Shown here: one piece after another, positions 6,881-13,396 of the stretch
Layout of the letters: every line of letters begins with the position of its first letter
Position numbering within the stretch: position 1 is the first letter of the stretch
Notes under the pieces: generated by a model
Seen by the model: the letters and a program-made list of their open reading frames with translations, nothing else
What the model was told of the DNA's origin: nothing
Databases searched by the model: none
Program-made: the position numbers and the translations under genes
Assembly: GCA_029821235.1 (NCBI GenBank)
Contig: JALGTT010000015.1
Location: 1-14,010, forward strand
From: Candidatus Hebobacteria bacterium
GTDB taxonomy: Bacteria; Armatimonadota; Hebobacteria; Hebobacterales; Hebobacteraceae
Reading direction: 5' to 3'
Length of the DNA stretch: 14,010 nt

Positions 6881-6920
6881 CCTATATAGGGTTTATACCA
6901 TGCCTGGGCCGGGTGAGAAA
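6881..6920 (-). promoter_or_regulatory. Extended -10 promoter of the duplicated-domain gene
   Basis: On the minus strand, TGG (6900-6898) directly precedes TATAAA (6897-6892), an extended -10. A weak -35 TTTCTC (6920-6915) is 17 bases upstream. The expected start near 6885 falls in the perfect palindrome CCTATATAGG (6881-6890), which could be an operator. The leader would be about 50 bases. Confidence 0.5.
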
Positions 6921-7045
6921 CGTCCCGGACGCGACAACGCGCATTTACCGCTCTCCGCCCACCGTGCAAACCGCCCCCACACCCCCTATTCTCCGGCACT
7001 ATTCCCTGTTCAGATATGCCGCGGTTGTGGTAACCTCCAGTCAGC

Positions 7046-7130
7046 GCCGGAGTGGCGAAACAGGCAGACGCACGGGACTTAAAATCCCGGGGCCCTTCGG
7101 GCCGTGTGGGTTCGACCCCCACCTCCGGCA
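7046..7130 (+). tRNA. tRNA-Leu (anticodon UAA)
   Basis: A complete class II cloverleaf of 85 nt. The acceptor stem GCCGGAG (7046-7052) pairs with CTCCGGC (7123-7129), with A7130 as discriminator. The anticodon stem CGGGA/TCCCG (7073-7077, 7085-7089) holds loop CTTAAAA with anticodon TAA at 7080-7082. A long variable arm with a GGCCC-TTC-GGGCC hairpin precedes the T arm GTGGG-TTCGACC-CCCAC (7106-7122). The long variable arm and anticodon identify leucine. The 3' CCA is not encoded. A weak promoter with TGG-TAACCT at 7028-7036 lies just upstream. Confidence 0.96.
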
Positions 7131-7328
7131 CGCCCTCGCACCAGGCGATGGCGGGTGAGGAGAGAGTTGAGAATAGAGAGGCGAGCCCGGAGCAACGCCG
7201 ATTTCTCACCTGCGCTTTCGGCAATCGCCCTTGATGGCATGGATATTTTTTGGAGCCGGCGAAACACGACCGAACGAGATCATGTAGTTATTGGCTATAT
7301 ATGCTACTTCTGATTGCGGAGAACACCC

Positions 7329-7550
7329 ATGAAGATCAGTTACGACCCGGAGGTGGATGCCGTCTACATAAGGTTGGTCGAAGGCGAGCACGAGTGCCGC
7401 ACGGTCCGTCTGAACGACGAGATCGCGCTCAACATCGGCCCCGGGGAAGTCCTCGTCGGCATAGAGATTCTGGACGCCAAGGAGGTCTTGGGGCGGGGAG
7501 ACTTGCCGCGCGTCGTCATCGAGAATCTGGCCGTATCCTCCGCAGCCTGA
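7329..7550 (+). CDS. DUF2283 family small protein
   Basis: 73 residues matching the DUF2283 pattern: MKISYDPEVDAVYIRL at the start, a central strand-rich half with VRLNDEIALNIG, then VGIEILDAKEVLG. Members are short, mostly beta proteins of unknown function, common in bacterial chromosomes and often found near toxin-antitoxin or mobile genes. No toxin partner is seen here. The ATG at 7329 follows GGAG eight bases upstream. An AT-rich stretch with TATATAT (7296-7302) probably holds the promoter. The zinc dehydrogenase starts 54 bases downstream on the same strand, so the two may be co-transcribed. Confidence 0.85.
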   Translation: MKISYDPEVDAVYIRLVEGEHECRTVRLNDEIALNIGPGEVLVGIEILDAKEVLGRGDLPRVVIENLAVSSAA

Positions 7551-7604
7551 GCGATCGCTCGGGCCCTCGTTCTGCCATTCCAGAAGCCGGGAAGGGTCCC
7601 GCAT

Positions 7605-8648
7605 ATGTCCACCATGCTCGCCGCCGTCCTCCACGACTTCGATGACCTGCGCCTGGAGCAGGTCCCCGTCCCGCGCGCCGAGGACTATGGCGATGTGGTG
7701 GTGAGGATCAAGGCCTGCGGGTTCTGCGCCACGGACTACAAGGCGATCAAGGGAATCCGCCGCAATGTCACCTTTCCCGCCATCGTGGGGCACGAGCCCA
7801 GCGGCGTGGTCGCTGAAGTCGGTCCCGGCGTGGAGCGCTTCGCGGTCGGCGATGAGGTGATCGTGCAGCCACTGGGGCACTGCGGGTTCTGCCGCCACTG
7901 CCGCGAGGGCAACACCCATTACTGCGAGAACGCCTTCGTCACCGGCGGCGATGGACCGGATGACGTGCGCCCGGGCGCCTTCGCCGAGTACATGAAGACG
8001 AAGGAGACCTGCCTTTACCACAAGCCGCCCGGATTGTCGTTCGACGCCGCCGCGGTGACCGAACCCCTGGCCGGAGCATGGAAGGGCGTCATCCACCACA
8101 GCGAGATGCAGGTCGGCGAGGACGTGGTGATCATCGGGGTGGGCTCCATCGGCCTGCTCTGCATGATGGTGGCGAAGGCCGCCGGCGCGGCGCGCCTGAT
8201 CGCAGTGGACGTCAGCGACCACGCACTCCAGAACGCGCTCCGCCTGGGGGCCACCCACGCGGTCAATCCCAGGACGGATGACGCCAAGGCGCGGGTCTAC
8301 GAGATACTCCCCCACGGCCCCGACCTGATAGTGGAGGCGGCCGGGCCCATCGAAGCGGTGCGGCTGATGGTGGACCTCCGGCGGCGGGGAACGCGGTGGA
8401 ACGTGTTCGGCATCACCACCCACGAAGAGTTCTCGCTGGACGGCGGCCTCACCCATTTTCTCGAGGGGCGGATGGACGCCAGCTTCGGCACCACCACCCT
8501 CGCCATGACCAAGGCCATCCGCCTCATGGAGACCGGGCTGGTGGACACCGAGCAGATCATCTCCCACTGCCTCCCCCTCTCCGAGATCCACCGCGCCGTC
8601 GCGGTGATGGCCTCCCCGGAACGCAACAAGGTGATCGTGAACCCGTGA
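7605..8648 (+). CDS. Zinc-dependent alcohol/polyol dehydrogenase (MDR family)
   Basis: 347 residues, standard for the zinc-containing medium-chain dehydrogenases. The catalytic zinc site is seen as Cys38, His63 and Glu64 (GHE), with Glu153 in TEPLAG typical of the sorbitol/threonine dehydrogenase branch. The structural zinc lobe is Cys93, 96, 99 and 107. The Rossmann loop is GVGSIG (178-183), and Asp202 at the end of the second strand favours NAD over NADP. It probably oxidises a sugar alcohol or related secondary alcohol, but the substrate is not readable. The start ATG has AAGGG eight bases upstream. A second in-frame Met at residue 4 is possible. It likely shares a transcript with the DUF2283 gene and ends before the repeat cluster. 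Confidence 0.93.
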   Translation: MSTMLAAVLHDFDDLRLEQVPVPRAEDYGDVVVRIKACGFCATDYKAIKGIRRNVTFPAIVGHEPSGVVAEVGPGVERFAVGDEVIVQPLGHCGFCRHCREGNTHYCENAFVTGGDGPDDVRPGAFAEYMKTKETCLYHKPPGLSFDAAAVTEPLAGAWKGVIHHSEMQVGEDVVIIGVGSIGLLCMMVAKAAGAARLIAVDVSDHALQNALRLGATHAVNPRTDDAKARVYEILPHGPDLIVEAAGPIEAVRLMVDLRRRGTRWNVFGITTHEEFSLDGGLTHFLEGRMDASFGTTTLAMTKAIRLMETGLVDTEQIISHCLPLSEIHRAVAVMASPERNKVIVNP

Positions 8649-8654
8649 GGATTG

Positions 8655-8714
8655 CCTGCCCGCCATAGCCGAAGGCGAAGGCGGGTAGGCCGGGGCAGTC
8701 TCTGCTGCCCCGCC
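8655..8714. repeat. Two palindromic repeats after the dehydrogenase gene
   Basis: 8655-8689 pairs CCTGCCCGCC with GGCGGGTAGG (one wobble). Inside are ATA opposite GAA, a GCC/GGC stem and a GAA loop, resembling the internal-loop elements at 897-922 and 1009-1041. Immediately after, CGGGGCAG (8691-8698) pairs with CTGCCCCG (8705-8712). The first begins seven bases past the TGA stop. Confidence 0.7.
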
Positions 8715-8733
8715 GCGTTGCAGCGCGGTCGTT

Positions 8734-8761
8734 CTGTAGGGCTGGCATTCCTATGCCAGCC
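8734..8761. repeat. CTGTAGGGC-type hairpin repeat, variant copy
   Basis: A 28-base element beginning CTGTAGGGC forms a 9-bp stem GGCTGGCAT/ATGCCAGCC with loop TCCT. Aligned to 13227-13254 it differs at five positions. Four of these are two base-pair swaps that keep the stem intact, and the fifth is in the loop. Confidence 0.7.
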
Positions 8762-8844
8762 AGCGGCACAAACTTGCCCTGTCGGCCGTGTGGTGGATTC
8801 TCAATCTGCGGCCCCTGGATTTGCCGTGGCGAGGCCCGAATACC

Positions 8845-8872
8845 GGCGGGCTTGGGAAAGCCCGCCCTACAG
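8845..8872 (-). repeat. CTGTAGGGC-type hairpin repeat, inverted copy
   Basis: On the minus strand these 28 bases are identical to 13227-13254. The hairpin is GGCGGGCTT/AAGCCCGCC (8845-8853, 8858-8866). Its right arm overlaps the left arm of the terminator at 8862-8901, so the two structures exclude each other. Confidence 0.75.
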
Positions 8873-8901
8873 AACAACCCCCTTTGTAGGGCGGCTTTTT
8901 T
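8862..8901 (+). terminator. Intrinsic terminator within the repeat cluster
   Basis: CCGCCCTACA (8862-8871) pairs perfectly with TGTAGGGCGG (8885-8894) across a 13-base loop. C and six T residues (8896-8901) follow directly. This is the best rho-independent terminator in the window and faces the end of the dehydrogenase transcript, 214 bases after its stop. The stem is made from repeat-family sequence also seen at 2771-2802. Confidence 0.75.
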
Positions 8902-8922
8902 CGTCCTGACGTTGTCCGCCAC

Positions 8923-8982
8923 CTCTACCCTTTGTAGAGCGGAAAGGGTATGCCCGTCGCCTGCACCTTTCGGCGGGCATAC
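8923..8982. repeat. Hairpins downstream of the ferritin-like gene
   Basis: CTCTAC/GTAGAG (8923-8939) competes with TACCCTTT/AAAGGGTA (8926-8950). Next to them, 12-base arms at 8948-8959 and 8971-8982 (GTATGCCCG and complement, 11 of 12 paired) form a stronger hairpin. They lie 62 bases past the stop of the ferritin-like gene and may end its transcript. I see no gene in the 395 bases from 8649 to 9043. Confidence 0.55.
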
Positions 8983-9043
8983 GCGCCTCCTTCACCGATG
9001 CTGACGATCCGCATTCAACAGACGAAGGCGTCGGATATCACAT

Positions 9044-9466
9044 TCACGCCTGAGAGGAGGTTACGCGGTCCAGCGTCCTCTGGATCAGCCGCTGGTGCCC
9101 CTCTTCCTCTCTCCTGATGGCCTCGATCTGCTTGCAGATGTCCGGGTCGCCGCAGACGGCCAGGGCGCGGCCGTAGATGTCAATCGCCTCTCGTTCGCCC
9201 TGGAGATGGACCTCCAGGATCTCCTTCAGGTCCTTCCTGGGTCGGAGATTGATCAGGTCGTCCGTGGGCTCCCCGCCCAGCGACACGATCATCTGCGCCG
9301 TCTTCTCCGCGTGCTCCAGCTCCACCTCGCCGATGAGGTGCAGTTGGCGCTTTATCTCCTCGTCCTCGATCTCCGCCATGTGGCGCGGAAGCAGGTACAA
9401 AGTGCCATACTCCGCGCTCAGCGCCTGGTTCAGGATCCGCAGCAGATCCGCGTTGTCGTTCGACAC
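9044..9466 (-). CDS. Ferritin-like diiron protein (bacterioferritin-like)
   Basis: 140 residues from a GTG start, the length of a single four-helix bundle. Likely iron ligands are all present: Glu19 (SAEYGTLY), Glu49 and His52 (ExxH in EVELEHAEK), Glu91 or Glu93 (QGEREAIDIY), and Glu121 with His124 (EEGH). It should oxidise Fe(II), for iron storage or protection from peroxide. Haem binding as in true bacterioferritin cannot be confirmed. An ATG at 9484 is in frame, but GAGGAGG lies between it and the GTG at the right distance for the GTG. The ATG version would have the ribosome site inside its coding sequence, so I prefer GTG. The gene is divergent from the lipoprotein, with a CCATGT/ACATGG inverted repeat (9529-9543) between them. 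Confidence 0.88.
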   Translation of the reverse strand: MSNDNADLLRILNQALSAEYGTLYLLPRHMAEIEDEEIKRQLHLIGEVELEHAEKTAQMIVSLGGEPTDDLINLRPRKDLKEILEVHLQGEREAIDIYGRALAVCGDPDICKQIEAIRREEEGHQRLIQRTLDRVTSSQA

Positions 9467-9639
9467 TCTTGTCCTCCTCTTCATGCAGGTAGTGGTACTC
9501 TACCCCCTGCTTGGACAGTTCTCTGTTCCCATGTCCGACATGGCGCTCGCGCCGCCGACAGAAGAAGCCCCCGCAGGAGCGCGGCGAGCAACGTGGAATC
9601 ATGACGGGTGACTCGCCAATCTTCGTGAGGATGGACTAC

Positions 9640-10107
9640 ATGACCCGACACGTTCGCATCGCCGCATTGATTGCGCTGCTATCCGTGGCCGTAATGCTGG
9701 TGGGCTGTCCGCCGGGAATGGGCGGCGCCGGCAAGCAGCAGAACATGCCCCCGGGCATGCTTCCGCCGCCGGGCCTGGACAGCGGAGGCGCGAGGACGTT
9801 GATGGACACCACCATCACCGCTCCCAGCGATCACTTCCTCCTGGTCAAGTTCGCGCTCGCGGTGCCCGCCTCCAGAGACGGCTCTCCCGCAGAGGAGCCC
9901 AAGTGGCAGTCCTGCCGCCGGGTCATCACGTTGACCTCCTATGTGATGATCGAGGGGCTCAACTACGATGGGAGAGACGCGGAGACCGAGAAGGACGTGA
10001 ACCAACTCATCCCCTCCTCCAGCCTCTCCTACTTCTACTGGAAGTACGAGCCGAAGCCCGTTCCCCCGGCCGAAGAGACCAAGGAAGACGCGAAGAAGGG
10101 CAAGTAG
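9640..10107 (+). CDS. Small putative lipoprotein of unknown function
   Basis: 155 residues. MTRHVRIAALIALLSVAVMLVGC is a typical lipoprotein signal with lipobox LVGC and Cys23 as the lipidated residue. A Pro/Gly/Met-rich linker (24-48) follows, then a compact region (about 52-130) and a charged Pro/Glu/Lys tail. No known domain is recognised. Two upstream in-frame ATGs exist (9601, 9631). The ATG at 9640 is chosen because GAGG sits nine bases before it, immediately upstream of the 9631 ATG, and because it gives the best signal peptide. The stop is 45 bases from the stop of the convergent thioredoxin-like gene. A CCCATC/GATGGG hairpin (10129-10146) lies in that gap. Confidence 0.75.
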   Translation: MTRHVRIAALIALLSVAVMLVGCPPGMGGAGKQQNMPPGMLPPPGLDSGGARTLMDTTITAPSDHFLLVKFALAVPASRDGSPAEEPKWQSCRRVITLTSYVMIEGLNYDGRDAETEKDVNQLIPSSSLSYFYWKYEPKPVPPAEETKEDAKKGK

Positions 10108-10128
10108 CGGACACGAAGAGCCCGCGCA

Positions 10129-10146
10129 CCCATCGGGCCGGATGGG
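10129..10146. terminator. Small hairpin between convergent genes
   Basis: CCCATC and GATGGG pair around a GGGCCG loop in the 45-base gap between two convergent stop codons. No T-tract is present on either strand. It is a possible shared transcript end and is weakly supported. Confidence 0.3.
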
Positions 10147-10152
10147 CCTCGC

Positions 10153-10977
10153 CTACTCGGCCGGCTGTCCGGCGGCCGGGGTCTCCCCGCTCGGCGTCTC
10201 CTCCGGATTCGCGGGTTTGTCCGGCTTGCCGGACTCGTCCGCGCCATAGATACGTTTGATCTCGGCGCGGACCACCACCGGCACGTCCTCGGAGTTGTAG
10301 CTGGACTTCTCGGCGTTCGGCCGGTGGGTGAACGCCACGTGCCGCTTCTCTCCGTCCTTCTCGATCACGAACCGGTAACGGTTGTTGATGAGCACCGTAG
10401 CGCAGCTCAAGCGCTCCCGGTTCACCTCGGCCACCGCCTCGCGATCGTGGAAGTCGAAGAACTGCACCCGCAGGCGCTCCGGCTCCTCCGCGGCCAGTTC
10501 CTTCAGCAGATCAACGGTGGTCTGGTGGCAGGCGATTCCCAGCGGCGCGAACATCTTGACCAGCACCTTGGCATTCGGCGACCCCAGATCCTCCGTCGCC
10601 TTCTCCGCCGGGTTGAGGAACTCGCCGCGCCCCAGGCGGGTGATCTCCTCCACCACTCGTCGCTTCCCGTCCTCCGCGGCCGGGCCCAGAGTTGCCTTCA
10701 CCTCGTCGCCCAGACCGATTCCCTTCAACTTCGACCGCAGGCAGCGCAGGGACAACACATCACCCACCGCCACCTGCCCCTCCACCGGCCGGTCGGCTCT
10801 CAGGCTCAGCGCCGACCACTCCTCGCCATCCGCCGACTCCAACTTCTCGATCTTCACCAGGGCGCCGATGACGGTGAGCGACGGGCTCTCCGGCGCCGGC
10901 TGCGCCTCCGCCCCGAGCGCCAGGGCGCAGCACGCCAGGCCCACTATCACCGCCAAGGCCAACACGCGAGACTTCAT
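10153..10977 (-). CDS. Exported protein with thioredoxin-like domain lacking CxxC
   Basis: 274 residues. Residues 1-25 are a signal peptide (VLALAVIVGLACCALALGAEA). Residues about 33-118 form a strand-rich module (SLTVIGALVKIEKLE through VVEEITRLGRGEF). Residues about 136-215 look like a thioredoxin fold: KVLVKMFAPLGIACHQTTVDLLKEL, then RVQFFDFHDREAV, then SCATVLINNRYRFVI. Only a single Cys150 occupies the usual active-site position, so classical disulfide exchange is unlikely. The tail is Pro/Glu/Gly-rich. AGGAGGG lies seven bases before the ATG. The gene follows the amidase by 30 bases on the same strand and is probably its operon partner. I cannot name a function. Confidence 0.78.
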   Translation of the reverse strand: MKSRVLALAVIVGLACCALALGAEAQPAPESPSLTVIGALVKIEKLESADGEEWSALSLRADRPVEGQVAVGDVLSLRCLRSKLKGIGLGDEVKATLGPAAEDGKRRVVEEITRLGRGEFLNPAEKATEDLGSPNAKVLVKMFAPLGIACHQTTVDLLKELAAEEPERLRVQFFDFHDREAVAEVNRERLSCATVLINNRYRFVIEKDGEKRHVAFTHRPNAEKSSYNSEDVPVVVRAEIKRIYGADESGKPDKPANPEETPSGETPAAGQPAE

Positions 10978-11007
10978 GCCGATTCCCTCCTGATCCGATT
11001 CTCAACT

Positions 11008-12825
11008 CTACTCTTGGGAGTCCCCCTCCTGTGTTCCCCTCGCCTGGCGCGCCTCCCTCTCGGCCATCCTCGCCAGGATTCCTCCCTCCTCCACATAGCG
11101 CCTGATACCATTGGCGATTCCCTCGGCCGCCTTCTCCCGGAAGGCGTCGGTGGCCAACTGCGCCTCGTCGTCCGGGTGGCTGAGATAGCCGACCTCCACC
11201 AGCACCGCGGGCATGTTCGTCTGGTAGAGGACCACGATGGGCTTGGGGTGGCGGATGACGCCCCCGTCCAGCAGCCCCGCCGCCTTCACCAACTCCTCCT
11301 GTATCACCCGCGCCAGTTCGATGCTGTCCGACTTGCGGTAATAGGTCTCCGTGCCGCTGGTGTCGCCGGGGTTGCGGGCGCGGGCGTTGGCGTGGATGGA
11401 GACGAACAGATCCGCGTTCGCCTTGTTGGCGATGGCGCAGCGCGCCAGCAACTCCCGCCGGTGCTCCTCGCGGTTCCCCCGCGTCCACGGAACCACCGGG
11501 GCGTCGGTGGTCCGCGTCATCAACACCTTCGCCCCCAGCGCCTGGAGCAGTTGCCTCACCCGCAGCGCGATGCTGAGGTTGACCTCCTTCTCCTGGAGGC
11601 CGGTGCGGCCGATCGCCCCGGTGTCGTGTCCCCCGTGGCCCGGATCGATCACCACCGTCAGATCGGCGAGCTCGGTCCGCCCCAGCAGCACCCGCACCTC
11701 CCCCTGTTCGCTCACCACCGAGTGCGAGATCGGCTCCTCCAACTCGATGGTGAGGCGCTGCCGCCGGGGTTGATCGGGCACGGGGTCCACCGACACGTCC
11801 GACACCCAACGATCCCTGGGGGAGATGTGGCGGGTGGGCATGCGCACGTCTGCGTTCGCCACCTCCACCCATATCGAAGGCGGATCCTCCGTCGTCCCCG
11901 TGCGGCAGGTCGCCTTGCCGTACACGGAGAGCCTCACCGCGGCCAGCCGGGCGGAGAGCCGCTGGAAGTTCAGGTCGGTCAGCACCACCGGCGCCGCCTC
12001 CGGCGGGACCTCGTCCGCGTCGGGCAGGGGGAAGTCCAGCCGCGCCTCACACCGATCCGGCGTCACCGAGAAGCGGTACGGCCTCCACTCCTCCAACTCC
12101 ACCACCACCCGGATCACGTCCCCCTCCGGCGCGGGCGAGAGACTGTTCTGGCTGGCGCGCGCCCCCCTGAGATACCCGCCGTCCGCAGTGAACTCGCTGG
12201 GAATGTCCGCCAGGTCCGCGTTCACCAGGTCGAGGTAGAACCGCGGCGGGTTCTCCAGCCGGCCGGTGTGGAACAGGACCGGCGCCTCCGCGCCCACCCT
12301 CAGCCGGTAGCGGTCGGCCAACCGCTCCAGGCTGAACCTGCGCACCCAGGGGTGGAGAAAAAGGGTGCGGGAATCCGCATCCCAGCGCACCGCGCACCCC
12401 AGCAGCGACCCCACCGCGCGCGCGGGCAGCAGATAGACCTTGCCCTCCTTGCGCGGCGGCCCCGGGACCTCCCTCATCATCCCGTCCAGGGTCGCCTCCG
12501 CGCGGGTGAGAGAGAGCAACACCTCCCGCCCGGTGGCGGTGGTGATCTTGATCGCCTCCGGGGTCAACTCATACTTGGCCCCCAGCAGGCTCAGCGCCGG
12601 CAGGATGGGCGCGTACACCTCCTCCCCGACCACCGGGAACTTGTGTCGGGATGAGGCCTGCTGCCCCGCCACCACCAGCGTGTCCCCCCAGGCGCCCCAG
12701 GTGAGGGCGAGCACCGCCAGCAATATGCAACCCGCCAGCCGCGCCGCCCTTGCCCCCGATCCCCGGCGAGGTGGCTGCAAGGAGGTGTGGGCCCCCAAGA
12801 CCGCTTCCAAGTCAAGCCTGTGCAA
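11008..12825 (-). CDS. Exported N-acetylmuramoyl-L-alanine amidase with AMIN domains (AmiC-like)
   Basis: 605 residues from a TTG start. A signal or anchor helix spans about 28-48 (LAGCILLAVLALTWGAWG). Residues 49-158 resemble a copper-amine-oxidase-N-like domain, and two AMIN-like regions follow (about 165-265 and 282-385). Residues 390-580 are Amidase_3. Zinc ligands are His397 (VVIDPGHGGHDTGAIG), Glu414 (KEVNL) and His478 (SIHAN), and catalytic Glu544 is in LVEVGYLSH. It cleaves the amide bond between muramic acid and the peptide stem of peptidoglycan, usually at division or cell separation, with AMIN domains targeting it to the wall. The start is uncertain: an in-frame stop lies three codons upstream of the TTG, no strong ribosome site is seen, and TTG codons at residues 6, 10 and 16 are alternatives. 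It leads a probable two-gene operon. Confidence 0.92.
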   Translation of the reverse strand: MHRLDLEAVLGAHTSLQPPRRGSGARAARLAGCILLAVLALTWGAWGDTLVVAGQQASSRHKFPVVGEEVYAPILPALSLLGAKYELTPEAIKITTATGREVLLSLTRAEATLDGMMREVPGPPRKEGKVYLLPARAVGSLLGCAVRWDADSRTLFLHPWVRRFSLERLADRYRLRVGAEAPVLFHTGRLENPPRFYLDLVNADLADIPSEFTADGGYLRGARASQNSLSPAPEGDVIRVVVELEEWRPYRFSVTPDRCEARLDFPLPDADEVPPEAAPVVLTDLNFQRLSARLAAVRLSVYGKATCRTGTTEDPPSIWVEVANADVRMPTRHISPRDRWVSDVSVDPVPDQPRRQRLTIELEEPISHSVVSEQGEVRVLLGRTELADLTVVIDPGHGGHDTGAIGRTGLQEKEVNLSIALRVRQLLQALGAKVLMTRTTDAPVVPWTRGNREEHRRELLARCAIANKANADLFVSIHANARARNPGDTSGTETYYRKSDSIELARVIQEELVKAAGLLDGGVIRHPKPIVVLYQTNMPAVLVEVGYLSHPDDEAQLATDAFREKAAEGIANGIRRYVEEGGILARMAEREARQARGTQEGDSQE

Positions 12826-12847
12826 CTTCTGCTACCGCCTTGCGGCC

Positions 12848-12876
12848 AGTATACCAGGCCCCTCGGCGCGCGGCAA
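12848..12876 (-). promoter_or_regulatory. Promoter of the amidase operon
   Basis: On the minus strand, TTGCCG (12876-12871) and TATACT (12853-12848) are separated by exactly 17 bases, and TGG immediately precedes the -10 as an extended element. The expected start near 12841 gives a very short leader of about 16 bases before the TTG. A second extended -10, TGGTATAAT (12982-12974), lies upstream without a properly spaced -35. Confidence 0.55.
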
Positions 12877-13226
12877 CGCGGGCGGGCCTTCGCAGAAGGA
12901 AAAGGGAGATGGCGTCCGTCAGCGGGCAAGGCGGAGCGCGGAGCCGAATCGGCCTCCATATGCAACCCTCTCCATTATACCATGCGCCGTCAAGGCTTTT
13001 CCGAGAATTGCAAGTAACTTACATGCTTTTCATGGTGGCGGTTTTCGCTGGAAACGATTCGTTCGCGTTCGGCACTCGCAGGGCAGCCCTTTCGTCCTGC
13101 CTCTATACGTTACGCTTTCCTCTTGTAGGTTATAAGGTGGATTTTGCCCTGACGTTACTCGTCACGCATTGCCATTTTGCAGCGGAGTCTTTGCGTCGCC
13201 CGCACGTCCCGGGTTGCGCGACCGTA
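12877..13226. other. Divergent intergenic region, no gene recognised
   Basis: The gap between the divergent amidase and the last gene (12826-13396) holds a promoter and a repeat, but no convincing gene. Bases from about 12990 to 13200 are visibly richer in A and T than their surroundings. A 70-codon frame at 13023-13232 lacks a ribosome site and a family match. A small TGACG-TTACT-CGTCA hairpin is at 13150-13164. Confidence 0.5.
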
Positions 13227-13295
13227 CTGTAGGGCGGGCTTTCCCAAGCCCGCCTATCTTCTGGTCCTGCCACGATAAACCACATCGCCCTACAG
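13227..13295. repeat. CTGTAGGGC-type palindromic repeat with outer 10-bp arms
   Basis: CTGTAGGGCG (13227-13236) is inverted at 13286-13295. Inside lies the 22-base hairpin GGCGGGCTT/AAGCCCGCC (13233-13254). The first 28 bases are identical to the minus strand of 8845-8872. This copy lies in front of the last gene, 102 bases before its start, unlike the others, which sit at convergent 3' ends. Confidence 0.75.
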
Positions 13296-13396
13296 CACCA
13301 CCCGGCGGAGCATCGAAGACCCGCCCGCGCGCAGGGGCCCCGCACCCGCCGCCGAACCCGATAGAGACGAATATTCTCCTGCTCCGAGGTGTGATG

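Noticed and set aside
5743..7158. 471-codon open frame on the plus strand
   Set aside because: It is antisense to the duplicated-domain gene and runs through the tRNA-Leu. The translation is His/Arg/Pro-rich without any domain.
6835..7224. N-terminal extension of the duplicated-domain secreted protein
   Set aside because: It would cover the tRNA gene on the opposite strand and bury an excellent signal peptide and ribosome site at 6834.
7206..8666. 486-codon open frame on the minus strand
   Set aside because: Antisense shadow of the DUF2283 and dehydrogenase genes. Composition is His/Gly/Asp-rich as expected for the reverse complement.
10324..12654. 776-codon open frame on the plus strand
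   Set aside because: It runs antisense to the amidase and the thioredoxin-like gene, both of which have clear domains and signal peptides. The Arg/His/Pro/Leu-rich translation is typical of a shadow frame in GC-rich DNA.
13023..13232. Possible 70-residue small protein in the AT-richer patch
   Set aside because: No ribosome-binding site, no family resemblance, and it runs into the repeat at 13227.
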